The notes under the pieces are model-generated. The model was not told the origin of the DNA. It saw only the letters and a program-made list of their open reading frames with translations, and ran no database searches. Source: Hymenobacter cavernae (GTDB lineage Bacteria > Bacteroidota > Bacteroidia > Cytophagales > Hymenobacteraceae). From it: a stretch of DNA of 64,000 nt. Below are positions 9,196 to 17,720 of this stretch, in pieces. The stretch is from the NCBI RefSeq assembly GCF_014641455.1, contig NZ_BMHT01000002.1, positions 879,137 to 943,136 of the forward strand. Direction: 5' to 3'. Within the stretch, counting starts at the first letter, position 1. Each line of letters starts with the position of its first letter. The translations under genes and the position numbers were made by a program.

Positions 9196-9378
9196 CTACG
9201 CATTACGTGCCAGCCGTTTTCGCAACAGGTGTGCAATGCCCGGTAAACCTTTATTGAGGAAGCTCACGTTCAGCACCAACCCGCCCTGACCGCCGTACTT
9301 GGTGCTGTAGTAATTTTTATCAGCAGCCTTGCCGGCCAGCTGCGAGGCCATGCCGCCTGCTTTGAGGCCAACAGAAAT
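9196..9378 (-). pseudogene. Decayed remnant of a fifth beta-barrel gene
   Basis: On the minus strand a 60-codon frame with no start codon begins just after a TGA at 9379-9381. Its product starts ISVGLKAGGMASQLAGK and continues with YGGQGGLVLNVSF, which aligns with the first two strands of the intact neighbours (GIKAGANLSNLSG and GGIMLNVPL in the gene at 9608-10270). It then diverges and stops at 9196-9198. No signal peptide is found in any frame upstream. I read it as a truncated, non-functional paralogue; similarity was judged by eye. Confidence 0.5.
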
Positions 9379-9549
9379 TCAGAAGAGTAAAGCAAAGGAG
9401 CTGCAAACCTAGGTCGGGCGAAATGGAGCGGAAATGAAGAAAGATAAGGGTCCGACCAGGGCAGGAGTGCAAGCGCCAAGGTAGGCGCCGCCGCCCCGCA
9501 CCGTGACTCATAATCGACCGCAGCAGCCTTTTCACCGATAGAGAACAAA
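9379..9549. other. Non-coding stretch between remnant and next terminator
   Basis: No convincing gene, signal peptide or RNA is visible here. It probably includes sequence decayed from the upstream part of the beta-barrel remnant. Confidence 0.4.
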
Positions 9550-9587
9550 CAAAACGCCCGGCTCTCGACGGAGAACCAGGCGTTTTG
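9550..9587 (-). terminator. Terminator of beta-barrel paralogue 2
   Basis: CAAAACGCC (9550-9558) pairs with GGCGTTTTG (9579-9587), and the inner GGCTCTC/GAGAACC extends the stem with one mismatch. On the minus strand it ends in a T-rich tract and follows the stop codon at 9608. Confidence 0.7.
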
Positions 9588-9607
9588 CCTGAGTGGATGA
9601 AGGACGG

Positions 9608-10270
9608 CTACTTGCCGCTCGGGAACAGGAAACCCAGGGATGCCTGAAACACCGAGTTGCGGGCGTTGCGCAGGTCGTCGCCCTGGTAGCCATTTTTGGT
9701 GAAGTCCGTGAAGGAGCCGTTGTAGCGCACGTCGAGGATAGCACCTAGCACTTGCACGCCAACTCCGGCCGCGTAGCCTATTTCAAAGCGGTTCACATTG
9801 TCGAGGTCTTGCTCAGTGGCTGTGTAATCGATCTGCGAGCCGTTGAAGAAACGCCGGGTTTCATCCTTGCGGTTGAGCAGATAGCTAAGCTGCGGACCGG
9901 CTTCGAAGAAGATCGGTCCGGCTTTGATTTTAGCCAGCACCGGCAAATCGAGGTAGTTGTAGTTAGCTTTGCCTTCGTAGCGGTACGAGCCAAATAAGGC
10001 CGAGCCATCGTTTTTGAAGCCTTTTTGCGAATACAGCAACTCCGGCTGTAGCGACAGGAAGTTATCAGCCAGCAGGGGCACGTTTAGCATGATACCACCT
10101 ACGAAACCCGTTTTATTCTGGAATCTATCCTCATCTTCCAGGTCGCCCGAAAGGTTAGATAAGTTGGCTCCGGCCTTGATGCCGAGGCGTACACCTTGGG
10201 CGCGGGCTTCAAAGGACGAAATGGAAGTAACGAGCAGCAGGGTGAATACTGCGAGAAGAAGCTTTTTCAT
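9608..10270 (-). CDS. Outer-membrane beta-barrel protein (PorT-like), paralogue 2
   Basis: A 220-residue product. A signal peptide starting MKKLLLAVFTLLLVTS and ending near ARAQ precedes the strand VRLGIKAGANLSNLSG. Further strands read FVGGIMLNVPLL, SLQPELLYSQKGF, YLDLPVLAKIKAG, FEAGPQLSYLL and a final FQASLGFLFPSGK, the typical C-terminal strand of an outer-membrane barrel. The start at 10270 is chosen because upstream codons to 10318 only add 16 residues before the signal peptide. It shares the motif order of its three neighbours, so the array arose by tandem duplication. The ligand or role is unknown. Confidence 0.88.
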   Translation of the reverse strand: MKKLLLAVFTLLLVTSISSFEARAQGVRLGIKAGANLSNLSGDLEDEDRFQNKTGFVGGIMLNVPLLADNFLSLQPELLYSQKGFKNDGSALFGSYRYEGKANYNYLDLPVLAKIKAGPIFFEAGPQLSYLLNRKDETRRFFNGSQIDYTATEQDLDNVNRFEIGYAAGVGVQVLGAILDVRYNGSFTDFTKNGYQGDDLRNARNSVFQASLGFLFPSGK

Positions 10271-10354
10271 GGGTGAGAATAGTAAGAATGGTACAACTCC
10301 ACTTGTTTGAAGGGCCATAGCGGCTAACGTAAACCGGGATTGATCTCAACAAAA

Positions 10355-10384
10355 AATGGACTGTCAGGTAACGAGCAGTCCATT
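10355..10384 (-). terminator. Terminator of beta-barrel paralogue 3
   Basis: AATGGACTG (10355-10363) pairs perfectly with CAGTCCATT (10376-10384). Reading the minus strand, the hairpin is followed by a T run, just downstream of the stop at 10410. Confidence 0.8.
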
Positions 10385-10409
10385 CTTTGTTTCCATATCA
10401 AGCCGCAAG

Positions 10410-11165
10410 TTATTTACCCCAAGGAACTAAGAACCCAACCTGAGCGGTGAAAGCACGGTTAAATGCTTTCGGTTCGTTCTTCGCACTTACATCCTTCGTA
10501 TCGAACAAGGTTTTAAGACCTTGGTTGTAGCGCACCCCGATGCTGAAGCCACCAGCCGTTTGGTAACCTAGGCCAGCTACAGCGCCAATGTCAAAACTGG
10601 CGAGGTCTTCTTTCGCCTTATCAGCACCCGACTCTGATTTGTAATCTGCAACACCGCTGGTTGCAGTATACTTGTATTCTTTAGTAGTCTCAGCCTTCGA
10701 GGCAACCATATAACCTACTTGCGGACCTAGCTCGAAATACAAGCCCGAGCCACCTGGAGCCGTGTTGATACGCACGGGAATAGGCAGGTCGATGTAAGAC
10801 AGAACACGTTTGTTCTCGTACTTAAACTTTTCCAGGCTTGCGCTACGGCTCTGATCGACGTCTGCGTTGGTCGTGAAGTTCGACTTAGCCTCATAGCTAC
10901 GCTCAAACCCTTTGCGGTTGTACATCAGCTCGGGCGCCAGGGTCCAGAAGCCGTCGCTGCTCAGCGGAAGCTGATAAGAAATACCAGCGTTGTAACCTAG
11001 CTTGTAGTTCAGGTCGCCGCTATAGCCTCTTACCTGGTCAGCATTTTTGCCGCCGATAGTAGAAAGTGTTCCGCCAACACGGATGCCAAGGCGCGGGCCT
11101 GATTGAGCTTGTGCCAGGGAAGTGCTAGCTGCGGCAAATACAGCAATTAAGGCAATGTTTTTCAT
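10410..11165 (-). CDS. Outer-membrane beta-barrel protein (PorT-like), paralogue 3
   Basis: A 251-residue product with signal peptide MKNIALIAVFAAASTSLAQA and mature start SGPRLGIRVGGTLS. Barrel strands are visible as YNAGISYQLPL, LAPELMYNRKGF, YIDLPIPVRIN, FELGPQVGYMV and the closing FTAQVGFLVPWGK. The extracellular-loop regions are charged and variable. The start at 11165 is supported by the signal peptide; the open frame upstream (22 codons) is leader sequence. It is closest to paralogue 4, with which it also shares a 15-bp element in the 5' leader. Both genes have their own terminator, so they are probably transcribed separately. Confidence 0.88.
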   Translation of the reverse strand: MKNIALIAVFAAASTSLAQAQSGPRLGIRVGGTLSTIGGKNADQVRGYSGDLNYKLGYNAGISYQLPLSSDGFWTLAPELMYNRKGFERSYEAKSNFTTNADVDQSRSASLEKFKYENKRVLSYIDLPIPVRINTAPGGSGLYFELGPQVGYMVASKAETTKEYKYTATSGVADYKSESGADKAKEDLASFDIGAVAGLGYQTAGGFSIGVRYNQGLKTLFDTKDVSAKNEPKAFNRAFTAQVGFLVPWGK

Positions 11166-11176
11166 AAAAGTGCAGG

Positions 11177-11191
11177 TAAACTTGAAAGACA
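11177..11191 (-). promoter_or_regulatory. Conserved 5'-leader element, copy at paralogue 3
   Basis: On the minus strand TGTCTTTCAAGTTTA lies 11 bases before the start codon. The same 15 bases occur at 12255-12269, 10 bases before the start of paralogue 4. It may be shared leader retained after duplication or a translation-control element. Confidence 0.5.
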
Positions 11192-11363
11192 CCAGTTGAT
11201 TTCGGGCGCAGAATTTGGCTCCGAAGTGCATGCGTGAGAATGAGCGTAAAGTGTCTTTCCTATGTAATCTTGATTAGAGCAGATTGAGCAATTTGTATCC
11301 TTCGTGAGTGCATAAAGCACTAGGGAAGGAACTTGGCTTTATACGCCTGAAATGAGACGATAG

Positions 11364-11391
11364 TTGATTAATTAATTAAATTAATTAATTG
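11364..11391. repeat. AATT/TTAA tract in the intergenic region 11192-11439
   Basis: About six tandem AATT units form a locally symmetrical AT-rich tract in otherwise GC-richer DNA upstream of paralogue 3. It may be part of a promoter region or a curved, easily melted segment. Nothing else is recognisable in the 11192-11439 interval. Confidence 0.5.
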
Positions 11392-11439
11392 GTAATGAGA
11401 ATATTAAATGCATTTAATAGGTGCTTATTAGCACTAAGA

Positions 11440-11465
11440 AGCGGGTTGCCATATGACAACCCGCT
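11440..11465 (-). terminator. Hairpin after beta-barrel paralogue 4
   Basis: AGCGGGTTG (11440-11448) pairs with CAACCCGCT (11457-11465). It follows the minus-strand stop at 11501; the downstream T tract is short, so termination is likely but not certain. Confidence 0.6.
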
Positions 11466-11500
11466 CCCTGACTTTAGTGCTTTTCGAAGCTAGGTTCTGC

Positions 11501-12244
11501 TTACTTAGTCGGAATCAGATAGCCGACTTGCAGGGTGAAGGCATTGTTGAAAGCTTTCGGCTCATTGTCTGTGTCCTTGCTATCAATCAGCGAGTTGAAG
11601 CCACGGGCATAACGCAGACCAACACTAAAGCCACCGTCGGTCATGTAGCCTACACCGGCCACGCCGCTGATATCAACATTCGACAAATCGCCTTTGTACT
11701 TCTCCTTACGAATGCCACCTAGATAGTCGACAAATTCCGAGCGGTCTTCGGTCTTGTCTTTATCGCCGTTGGTGTACTTGGTCGTCGTCTGGTTTTTCAC
11801 GCGCGAGCCAAACAGGTAGCTAACCTGCGGACCTAGCTCGAAGAAGAGTCCGCCAGCGTTGATTTTGGCCAGAATAGGCAGGTCGATGTAGTGTAATACA
11901 CGTTGCTGCTCGCTTTCGATCTTGGAAACGTTGGCGGGCAAACCTGTCTTCTGAGTTGACGAAATTTCGTAGCCTTTGCGGTTATAGAGCAACTCGGGAG
12001 CCAGAGAGAAGAAGCCGTCGCTGCTGAGTGGGATGCTCAGCGAAACGCCTGCATTATATCCTACCTTATAATCGCCGATAGAAGTGCTGTAGCCAGAGCC
12101 CGCAAATTGCGAAACGTCATCACCCGAAACGTTCGAGTAGGTAGCACCAGCTTTCACACCAATTCGGAAACCACCCGCATCTTGGGCGTGAACTAAAGAA
12201 ACAGAGGCAGCAGCTGCCAGCGTGAGAGAGAGAAGCTTTTTCAT
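11501..12244 (-). CDS. Outer-membrane beta-barrel protein (PorT-like), paralogue 4
   Basis: A 247-residue product with signal peptide MKKLLSLTLAAAASVSLVHA followed by GGFRIGVKAGATYSNVSG. Strands match paralogue 3 closely: YNAGVSLSIPL, LAPELLYNRKGYE, YIDLPILAKIN, FELGPQVSYLF and the terminal FTLQVGYLIPTK. One loop carries a dense run of charged residues (TNGDKDKTEDRSE). The ATG at 12244 begins the signal peptide. The similarity to paralogue 3 over the whole length and in the leader marks these two as the most recent duplication of the array. Confidence 0.88.
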   Translation of the reverse strand: MKKLLSLTLAAAASVSLVHAQDAGGFRIGVKAGATYSNVSGDDVSQFAGSGYSTSIGDYKVGYNAGVSLSIPLSSDGFFSLAPELLYNRKGYEISSTQKTGLPANVSKIESEQQRVLHYIDLPILAKINAGGLFFELGPQVSYLFGSRVKNQTTTKYTNGDKDKTEDRSEFVDYLGGIRKEKYKGDLSNVDISGVAGVGYMTDGGFSVGLRYARGFNSLIDSKDTDNEPKAFNNAFTLQVGYLIPTK

Positions 12245-12254
12245 AAAGCGTAGA

Positions 12255-12269
12255 TAAACTTGAAAGACA
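12255..12269 (-). promoter_or_regulatory. Conserved 5'-leader element, copy at paralogue 4
   Basis: Exact second copy of the 15-base leader element TGTCTTTCAAGTTTA (minus strand), 10 bases before the start codon at 12244. Confidence 0.5.
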
Positions 12270-12484
12270 ATAACCAAGAGCAACGCACAGTTGAGATAAA
12301 CCACGAGCGTGCGGTATGGGCGTCTATAGCGTAATAAAAAATAAAATGTTGCGGCTTAGCTTGTAATTAATTTGTAAAAAATACTTAAACTCGAGGTCCT
12401 GTTTCCGACAACGTAGTAACACATAACCGCTTATCGCGGAAGGCTCGACAGCACGTTTCCGCAACGTCGCGCGGTAGCTTTCGT

Positions 12485-12492
12485 TATTTTTG
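12485..12492 (+). promoter_or_regulatory. Putative -7 box of the PagL-like gene
   Basis: TATTTTTG fits TAnnTTTG and lies 19 bases before the ATG at 12512. A clear -33 element is not seen. Confidence 0.35.
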
Positions 12493-12511
12493 GGGTATTG
12501 CTTATCTGGCT

Positions 12512-13642
12512 ATGCTCCAATTATCCTCTTTTCGTCTCCTCTTTGCGGGCGTGTTATTACTCGGCTTGTTGCTGGGCGTACCGTTGTGGGGAAGAGCGCA
12601 GCCAACTGCCTCTGTGCCGGCCAGGCCGGTTATCGTGGGGGCATATGCACAAGGAAGCTTTATCATTGCGCACACGCCAGCCGTGAAGCACTTGGCTGTA
12701 TCACACCCAACTGGCTTTGAGCTGAATGTGCAGCGGCAAACAACTGGCTTAGCACCCTGGCACGCGTGGTACCGCTACCCCAAAATAGGGTTGGCGCTGG
12801 TGTACTATGATTATCACAATCCGGTGCTGGGGCAATCGTACGCAGCTAGTATTTACTTGAACAAAACCTTCCTGCGCACCGCACGGCAGGAGCTAAACTT
12901 CCGGCTGGGCACGGGACTGGGCTATTTTACCAATGATTTCAGCCAGGAAACCAACCACAAGAACACTATCATCGGCTCCCACCTGAATGCGACGCTGCAA
13001 ATGCGGGTGGAGTACGATCTGGCGGTGTCGGAGCACCTAGGTTTGCTGGTGGGGCTAGGTCTGAATCACTACTCCAATGGCGCTACGACCAAGCCTAACT
13101 TCGGCATCAACCTGCCGTCGGTGGTGCTGGGCCTCAACTATCACCAGCAGCGGCCTTTCCGGCCCATGCTGCCTGCCACCGATGATAAGCCAATTGACGT
13201 AGGGCGCAACTTCCTGAACCTGAGCACCAGCCTAGGCTACAAGCAGCGTAATGAATCGGATCAGCGTAAGTACCTGGTCAACTCAGTATCGGCGATTATC
13301 GGGCGCCGTATGAATCGCAAGAGTAACCTGCTGGTGGGCGTTGAGGGCTTCTACGACCGTTCATTAAGTGCCGAGCTGCGCGATACGGTCCGTGCCGGTG
13401 AACGGCTGCCCGACGTGAAAAAAGCAGGCCTGCTGGTCGGGCACGAGCTGCTCTTCGGGCGGCTGGCTGTTGTGTCGCACCTAGGTTTCTACATCTACAA
13501 TCCCTACAAATCCAACAAGTTCTACTACGAGCGACTCGGGTTGAAGTACCACTTTACGGATGTGCTCTTTGGCGCCGTTGATTTGAAAGTGCACCGCGGC
13601 GCCGCCGACGTAATCGAGTGGAAAGTAGGCGTGAAGCTCTGA
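12512..13642 (+). CDS. PagL-like lipid A deacylase (acyloxyacyl hydrolase family)
   Basis: A predicted outer-membrane barrel enzyme of 376 residues that would remove an acyl chain from lipid A. The N-terminus is a signal peptide (FRLLFAGVLLLGLLLGVPLWGRAQ). The segment LNHYSNGATTKPNFGIN near residue 187 contains the His-x-Ser-Asn-Gly motif that carries the catalytic His and Ser in PagL proteins. Earlier segments (GTGLGYFTNDF, GSHLNATLQ) also match the barrel of this family. The C-terminal third (from about 225) adds more beta strands than PagL itself has, as in Bacteroidota homologues. The location beside lipopolysaccharide-type genes (gmhA, an MsbA-like exporter) fits an envelope role. Confidence 0.8.
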   Translation: MLQLSSFRLLFAGVLLLGLLLGVPLWGRAQPTASVPARPVIVGAYAQGSFIIAHTPAVKHLAVSHPTGFELNVQRQTTGLAPWHAWYRYPKIGLALVYYDYHNPVLGQSYAASIYLNKTFLRTARQELNFRLGTGLGYFTNDFSQETNHKNTIIGSHLNATLQMRVEYDLAVSEHLGLLVGLGLNHYSNGATTKPNFGINLPSVVLGLNYHQQRPFRPMLPATDDKPIDVGRNFLNLSTSLGYKQRNESDQRKYLVNSVSAIIGRRMNRKSNLLVGVEGFYDRSLSAELRDTVRAGERLPDVKKAGLLVGHELLFGRLAVVSHLGFYIYNPYKSNKFYYERLGLKYHFTDVLFGAVDLKVHRGAADVIEWKVGVKL

Positions 13643-13681
13643 AGCTAGCCTCTGCGGCGTTTGGCAGCTGACACCTAGAAC

Positions 13682-14716
13682 CTAGCGTTGCTTGACCAAC
13701 GCTTGGTTGATCCGCTTCACCAAGGCCGGTCCTTCATAGATAAAGCCTGTGTAAAGCTGCACCAGCGCCGCGCCGGCAGCTAGCTTTTCCTGCGCATCAG
13801 CAGCCGAGTGAATGCCGCCCACACCGATAATTGGCAAGGCGCCGTCGGTGCGACGGTGCAGGTAACGGATGATTTCGGTGGCGCGCTGCCGCAGCGGCCG
13901 TCCGCTCAGCCCGCCCGCACCAGCCGCTGTCACGCGCGACTCTGTCGTTTGTAAGTCGGCGCGGCTGATAGTCGTATTGGTTGCCACAAGGCCGCTGAGC
14001 TGCGTTTCACGGGCAATGGTCAGGATGTCATCGAGCTGACCATCCGTGAGGTCGGGTGCAATTTTGAGCAGCAGCGGTTTGGGCTTGGGCCTGGCTAGGT
14101 TGCGCTCCTGTACTTGTTGCAGAAGCCGGATAAGCGGCTCCTTCTCTTGTAGTTGGCGCAGGTTAGGCGTATTCGGCGACGATACATTAACCACGAAGTA
14201 GTCGACTACTTCAAACAGCTTCTCGAAACAAGCAATGTAGTCAGTTGCGGCTTGTTCGTTGGGTGTGTCTTTGTTCTTGCCGATGTTGCCGCCGATGATG
14301 ATGTTGGAACGACGCCGATGAAGGCGCTCGGCTACCACCGCTGCGCCTTCGTTGTTGAAGCCCATGCGGTTGATCAGGGCTTCATCTTCCGGCAGGCGAA
14401 ACAGGCGCGGAGCCGGGTTGCCGGGCTGCGGCCTCGGTGTCACCGTTCCGATTTCTACGAACCCGAAACCTAAAGCGGCTAGCTCGTCAGTGAGCACCGC
14501 GTTCTTATCCAGCCCTGCCGCCAAGCCGATCGGGTTCCGGAACGTTAGGCCAAATACCTCCCGAGCTAAGCTAGGATGCTGATAATCGTAGAGGCCGCGC
14601 ATCAGCGCCGCCGTGCCTGGCACCCGAAACGTCCGCTTCAGGTTGTCGAACACAAAATGGTGCGCCCGCTCGGCATCCAGGCGAAACAGCAGCGGCTTGA
14701 TAACAGCTTTGTACAT
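13682..14716 (-). CDS. pyrD: Dihydroorotate dehydrogenase (quinone), class 2
   Basis: Fourth step of pyrimidine synthesis: oxidises dihydroorotate to orotate, passing electrons to quinone at the inner face of the membrane. The 344-residue length and the N-terminal extension ([21 protein letters not shown]) are those of class 2 enzymes. FMN-binding and catalytic motifs are present: [10 protein letters not shown] near residue 65, MGFNNEGA near 116, and [14 protein letters not shown] near 176 with the class 2 catalytic Ser. VATNTT near 250 and [19 protein letters not shown] near 300 complete the barrel. A TAGCTTTG -7 box directly before the start codon suggests a leaderless mRNA. Confidence 0.96.
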   Translation of the reverse strand: MYKAVIKPLLFRLDAERAHHFVFDNLKRTFRVPGTAALMRGLYDYQHPSLAREVFGLTFRNPIGLAAGLDKNAVLTDELAALGFGFVEIGTVTPRPQPGNPAPRLFRLPEDEALINRMGFNNEGAAVVAERLHRRRSNIIIGGNIGKNKDTPNEQAATDYIACFEKLFEVVDYFVVNVSSPNTPNLRQLQEKEPLIRLLQQVQERNLARPKPKPLLLKIAPDLTDGQLDDILTIARETQLSGLVATNTTISRADLQTTESRVTAAGAGGLSGRPLRQRATEIIRYLHRRTDGALPIIGVGGIHSAADAQEKLAAGAALVQLYTGFIYEGPALVKRINQALVKQR

Positions 14717-14723
14717 AGCAGCG

Positions 14724-14731
14724 CAAAGCTA
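14724..14731 (-). promoter_or_regulatory. -7 box of pyrD, directly before its start
   Basis: On the minus strand TAGCTTTG ends seven bases before the ATG at 14716. The transcript would begin at or next to the start codon. No clear -33 TTG is seen. Confidence 0.5.
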
Positions 14732-14842
14732 CAGAAAGGTGAGTTGGCGAGGTGGTGGAATAGTGAGTTGGTAGAAATGGTGAGTTTAGTATTCTGTTCG
14801 CACGAAGATCACAGCAAACTCACCACCTCACCATTTCACCAC

Positions 14843-16381
14843 TTACCCCGCCCAACCTTCGCGGTCGAGGCTGCGGTATTGTATGGCTTCGGCCAGATGC
14901 TCGATGCGGATTTCCTCGGCGCCAGCCAAGTCGGCAATGGTGCGGGCCACTTTCAGAATGCGGTCGTAAGCGCGGGCCGAAAGACCCAGGCGCTCCATCG
15001 CCGTCTTGAGCAAGGCGCGGCCGGCCTGGTTGATCTGACAAATATCCTTTACCATCTGAGGCGGCATCATGGCGTTGGAATGCACGTCGGGAAATTCTTG
15101 AAACCTAGCTGTCTGTACAGTTCGGGCCTTTTCGACGCGTTGCTGGATATCGGCGCTCTTCTCCGATTTGCGCGTTTCCGTCATCTGGTCGAAGGTCACG
15201 GGCGTGACTTCCACATGCAGGTCGATGCGGTCGAGCAGCGGGCCACTGACTTTGTTGAGGTAGCGCTGCACCACGCCGGGGCCGCACACGCACTCTTTCT
15301 CCGGGTGATTATAATAGCCGCACGGGCACGGGTTCATGCTGGCGATGAGCATGAAATTGGCCGGAAAGTCAATGCTGACCTTGGCCCGCGAAATAGTTAC
15401 GCGGCGCTCTTCCAGCGGCTGCCGCATCACTTCCAGCACCGTGCGCTTAAACTCCGGCAGCTCATCCAGAAACAGCACGCCATTGTGCGCCAGCGAGATT
15501 TCGCCCGGCTGCGGATTGCCGCCGCCCCCAACCAGTGCCACATCCGAAATCGTGTGGTGCGGACTTCTGAAAGGCCGCGTACTCAAGAGCGAAGCATTGG
15601 TGCCTAGCTTACCAGCTACCGAATGGATCTTGGTGGTTTCCAGGGCTTCCAGCATGTTCAGGGCGGGCAGAATGCTAGGTAAGCGCTTGGCCAGCATGGT
15701 CTTGCCCGCGCCGGGCGGCCCGATCATTATCACGTTGTGGCCGCCGGCCGCCGCTATTTCCAGGGCCCGCTTGATGTTCTCCTGACCCTGCACGTCGGCA
15801 AAGTCGGCGGTGTACTGGTTGACGGAGTGCTGAAAGACATCGCGCGTGTCGACTTGCAGCGGCTTGATTTCCAGCCGACCTTCGAAGAAGTCAATGGCTT
15901 CCTGCATCGTCTCGACGGGAATTACGTCGAGGTTATTTACAATGGCTGCTTCCTGGGCGTTTTCTTTGGGCAGAATGAAACCCTTAAAGCCTTCCTTACG
16001 CGCCTGAATGGCAATGGGCAACACGCCGCGAACAGGCCGTAAGGCGCCATCAAGGGCTAGCTCGCCCATGATGATGTAGTCGCCGAGTTGCTCGGTCGTG
16101 AGCTGCTGCGAAGCGTGCAGAATACCTAGAGCAATAGGCAAGTCGTAAGCCGAGCCTTCCTTGCGGATATCAGCCGGAGCCATGTTCACGACCACCTTGG
16201 TGCGCGGCATCCGGTAGCCCCGAAACTTCAGCGCCGCCTCAATACGCTGCTGGCTTTCCTTGATGGCGCTGTCGGCCAGCCCCACAACATAGAATAAAGT
16301 GCCCTGCGATACAACAACCTCAATCGTGATAGTAGTGGCATTAACACCCTGAACGGCTGAGCCGTAGGTTTTCGTAAGCAT
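14843..16381 (-). CDS. comM: YifB/ComM family Mg chelatase-like AAA ATPase
   Basis: A 512-residue AAA+ protein of the ComM/YifB family; the characterised member is a helicase promoting branch migration during natural transformation. The N-terminal domain has the Lon-like fold segment (VVVNMAPADIRKEGSAYDLPIALG). Walker A is GPPGAGKTML near residue 219, followed by FRSPHHTISD and Walker B LFLDELPEF. A cysteine cluster CPCGYYNHPEKECVCG near 353 is typical of the family and probably binds zinc. The C-terminal Mg_chelatase_C region ends with RSLDRE. It lies alone between gmhA and pyrD, all on the minus strand, with gaps of about 120 bases on each side. Confidence 0.93.
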   Translation of the reverse strand: MLTKTYGSAVQGVNATTITIEVVVSQGTLFYVVGLADSAIKESQQRIEAALKFRGYRMPRTKVVVNMAPADIRKEGSAYDLPIALGILHASQQLTTEQLGDYIIMGELALDGALRPVRGVLPIAIQARKEGFKGFILPKENAQEAAIVNNLDVIPVETMQEAIDFFEGRLEIKPLQVDTRDVFQHSVNQYTADFADVQGQENIKRALEIAAAGGHNVIMIGPPGAGKTMLAKRLPSILPALNMLEALETTKIHSVAGKLGTNASLLSTRPFRSPHHTISDVALVGGGGNPQPGEISLAHNGVLFLDELPEFKRTVLEVMRQPLEERRVTISRAKVSIDFPANFMLIASMNPCPCGYYNHPEKECVCGPGVVQRYLNKVSGPLLDRIDLHVEVTPVTFDQMTETRKSEKSADIQQRVEKARTVQTARFQEFPDVHSNAMMPPQMVKDICQINQAGRALLKTAMERLGLSARAYDRILKVARTIADLAGAEEIRIEHLAEAIQYRSLDREGWAG

Positions 16382-16500
16382 AAAAAAGGACTGCGCTGAG
16401 CAATAAGGCTAAATGGGACGCAAGAGAACATGAAAAATCGTGCCCATAACCCACCTGAGCAATTTGCCGTCAGCCATGCTTTTGGCGCTATAGAATGGAA

Positions 16501-17094
16501 TCAAGCTACTGGCACGACCAGTTGCTCGATCAGCATAATCAGAATGTGGATGACCTTGATGTGGATTTCCTGAATCCGGTCGGCGTAGCCGGTGTGCGGC
16601 GCCCGAATTTCCACGTCGCTCAGGGAAGCTAGCTTGCCGCCGTCTTTGCCGGTGAGGCTCACGACCGTCATACCTAGCTTGCGCGCAGCTTCCACGGCCC
16701 GCAGAATGTTCGGCGAGTTGCCGCTGGTGCTGATAGCCAGCAGCACATCGCCGGGGCGGCCCAAGGCTTCCACGTAGCGGCTGAACACGTAGTCGTAGCC
16801 GTAGTCATTGGCGACGCAGCTCATGTGGGAGGCATCAGTAAGGGCAATAGCGGCCAGGGCCGGGCGGTCGCTGCGGTAGCGGCCGCTGAGTTCTTCGGCG
16901 AAGTGCTGAGCGTCGCAAAGTGAACCGCCGTTGCCGCAGCTGAGCAGTTTGCCGTTGTTTTGCAGGCTGGCAGCCATCAGCTGAGCGGCTTGCTTGATGC
17001 GAGCTAGGTTTTCGGGCTCGGCCAGAAAGCGGTCCAGTAAGGCGCGGGCTTCAGTTAGCTCAGCCCGAATGAGGTCGGTGAGAGGAACAGTCAC
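16501..17094 (-). CDS. gmhA: Phosphoheptose isomerase (SIS domain)
   Basis: Converts sedoheptulose-7-phosphate to D-glycero-manno-heptose-7-phosphate, the first step to the heptose of the lipopolysaccharide core. The SIS domain is clear: [22 protein letters not shown] (first part, near residue 51), [11 protein letters not shown] near 118 and the C-terminal [10 protein letters not shown] helix with the catalytic His. GTG at 17094 is chosen as start because it gives 197 residues, the normal family length. The open frame continues upstream to 17256 but there it overlaps the preceding gene and encodes Arg-rich sequence. It is 10 bases downstream of the membrane-protein gene, so the two are likely cotranscribed. 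Confidence 0.93.
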   Translation of the reverse strand: MTVPLTDLIRAELTEARALLDRFLAEPENLARIKQAAQLMAASLQNNGKLLSCGNGGSLCDAQHFAEELSGRYRSDRPALAAIALTDASHMSCVANDYGYDYVFSRYVEALGRPGDVLLAISTSGNSPNILRAVEAARKLGMTVVSLTGKDGGKLASLSDVEIRAPHTGYADRIQEIHIKVIHILIMLIEQLVVPVA

Positions 17095-17104
17095 GAAAAG
17101 AGTA

Positions 17105-17620
17105 TTACAGCGTCGGGCGGTTGTCGTGGCCCGGTGCCGGGGCGGGTGGAATAATAACGTTGGGCTTCTCCATTGGCGCATTCGCCAGGCCGGGGTCCTG
17201 CTGCGGAAACATGGGCGAATGCGACGCAGGCGTTGTCGTGGGAGCAGGGGCAGCAACCGGCGCCGCCGTGACGGAGCGCTGCTGTAGCTCCCGGTCGCGC
17301 TGCTCCATCTGATGATCGTAGAGCTTGGCTTTCAGCTCGTTAACCTTGCTTTCGTGCCGCGAAATATCACGGTGCAAACCTAGGTTGTGTACGTTTTCAA
17401 CAAGCAACTCCAGCGCCAGCAGAACCAGACCGGTGATAAACAGCGTGTTGTAGAACGTAGCCAGGTTATAAGCGCTGTCAGGGTTGCCGATGGTGCCTGC
17501 CGTGTTAAGACCCAGGGCCGAAGCGAACGTGTCGCGGGTGGCCGGGCTGAATACAAACAGCAGCGCCAGCAGCAAATACACCATGGCGACGACGTTGACA
17601 ATGCGTTTGAGCGTAAGCAT
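17105..17620 (-). CDS. Small two-helix membrane protein with coiled coil and Pro-rich tail
   Basis: I do not recognise a named family. The 171 residues contain two hydrophobic helices (about 9-27, [17 protein letters not shown], and 56-73, [16 protein letters not shown]). A charged heptad-like segment follows ([22 protein letters not shown]), then a low-complexity Ala/Pro/Thr tail. It sits 10 bases upstream of gmhA in the same orientation and about 100 bases downstream of an MsbA-type exporter, so a role in envelope assembly is possible but unproven. Confidence 0.75.
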   Translation of the reverse strand: MLTLKRIVNVVAMVYLLLALLFVFSPATRDTFASALGLNTAGTIGNPDSAYNLATFYNTLFITGLVLLALELLVENVHNLGLHRDISRHESKVNELKAKLYDHQMEQRDRELQQRSVTAAPVAAPAPTTTPASHSPMFPQQDPGLANAPMEKPNVIIPPAPAPGHDNRPTL

Positions 17621-17720
17621 AAGGGTAGGGGCTAGGGTGAACAGAATCAGGCCTACTACGCAAATTAGGGCTTAATAGATGGCGGCAGGTTTCCGCGTGA
17701 GCCCAAAGCTACGTCCTTCT

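Noticed and set aside
14576..15607. 343-codon plus-strand frame
   Set aside because: It spans the antisense of pyrD and yifB, and its product is His/Arg-rich without domains.
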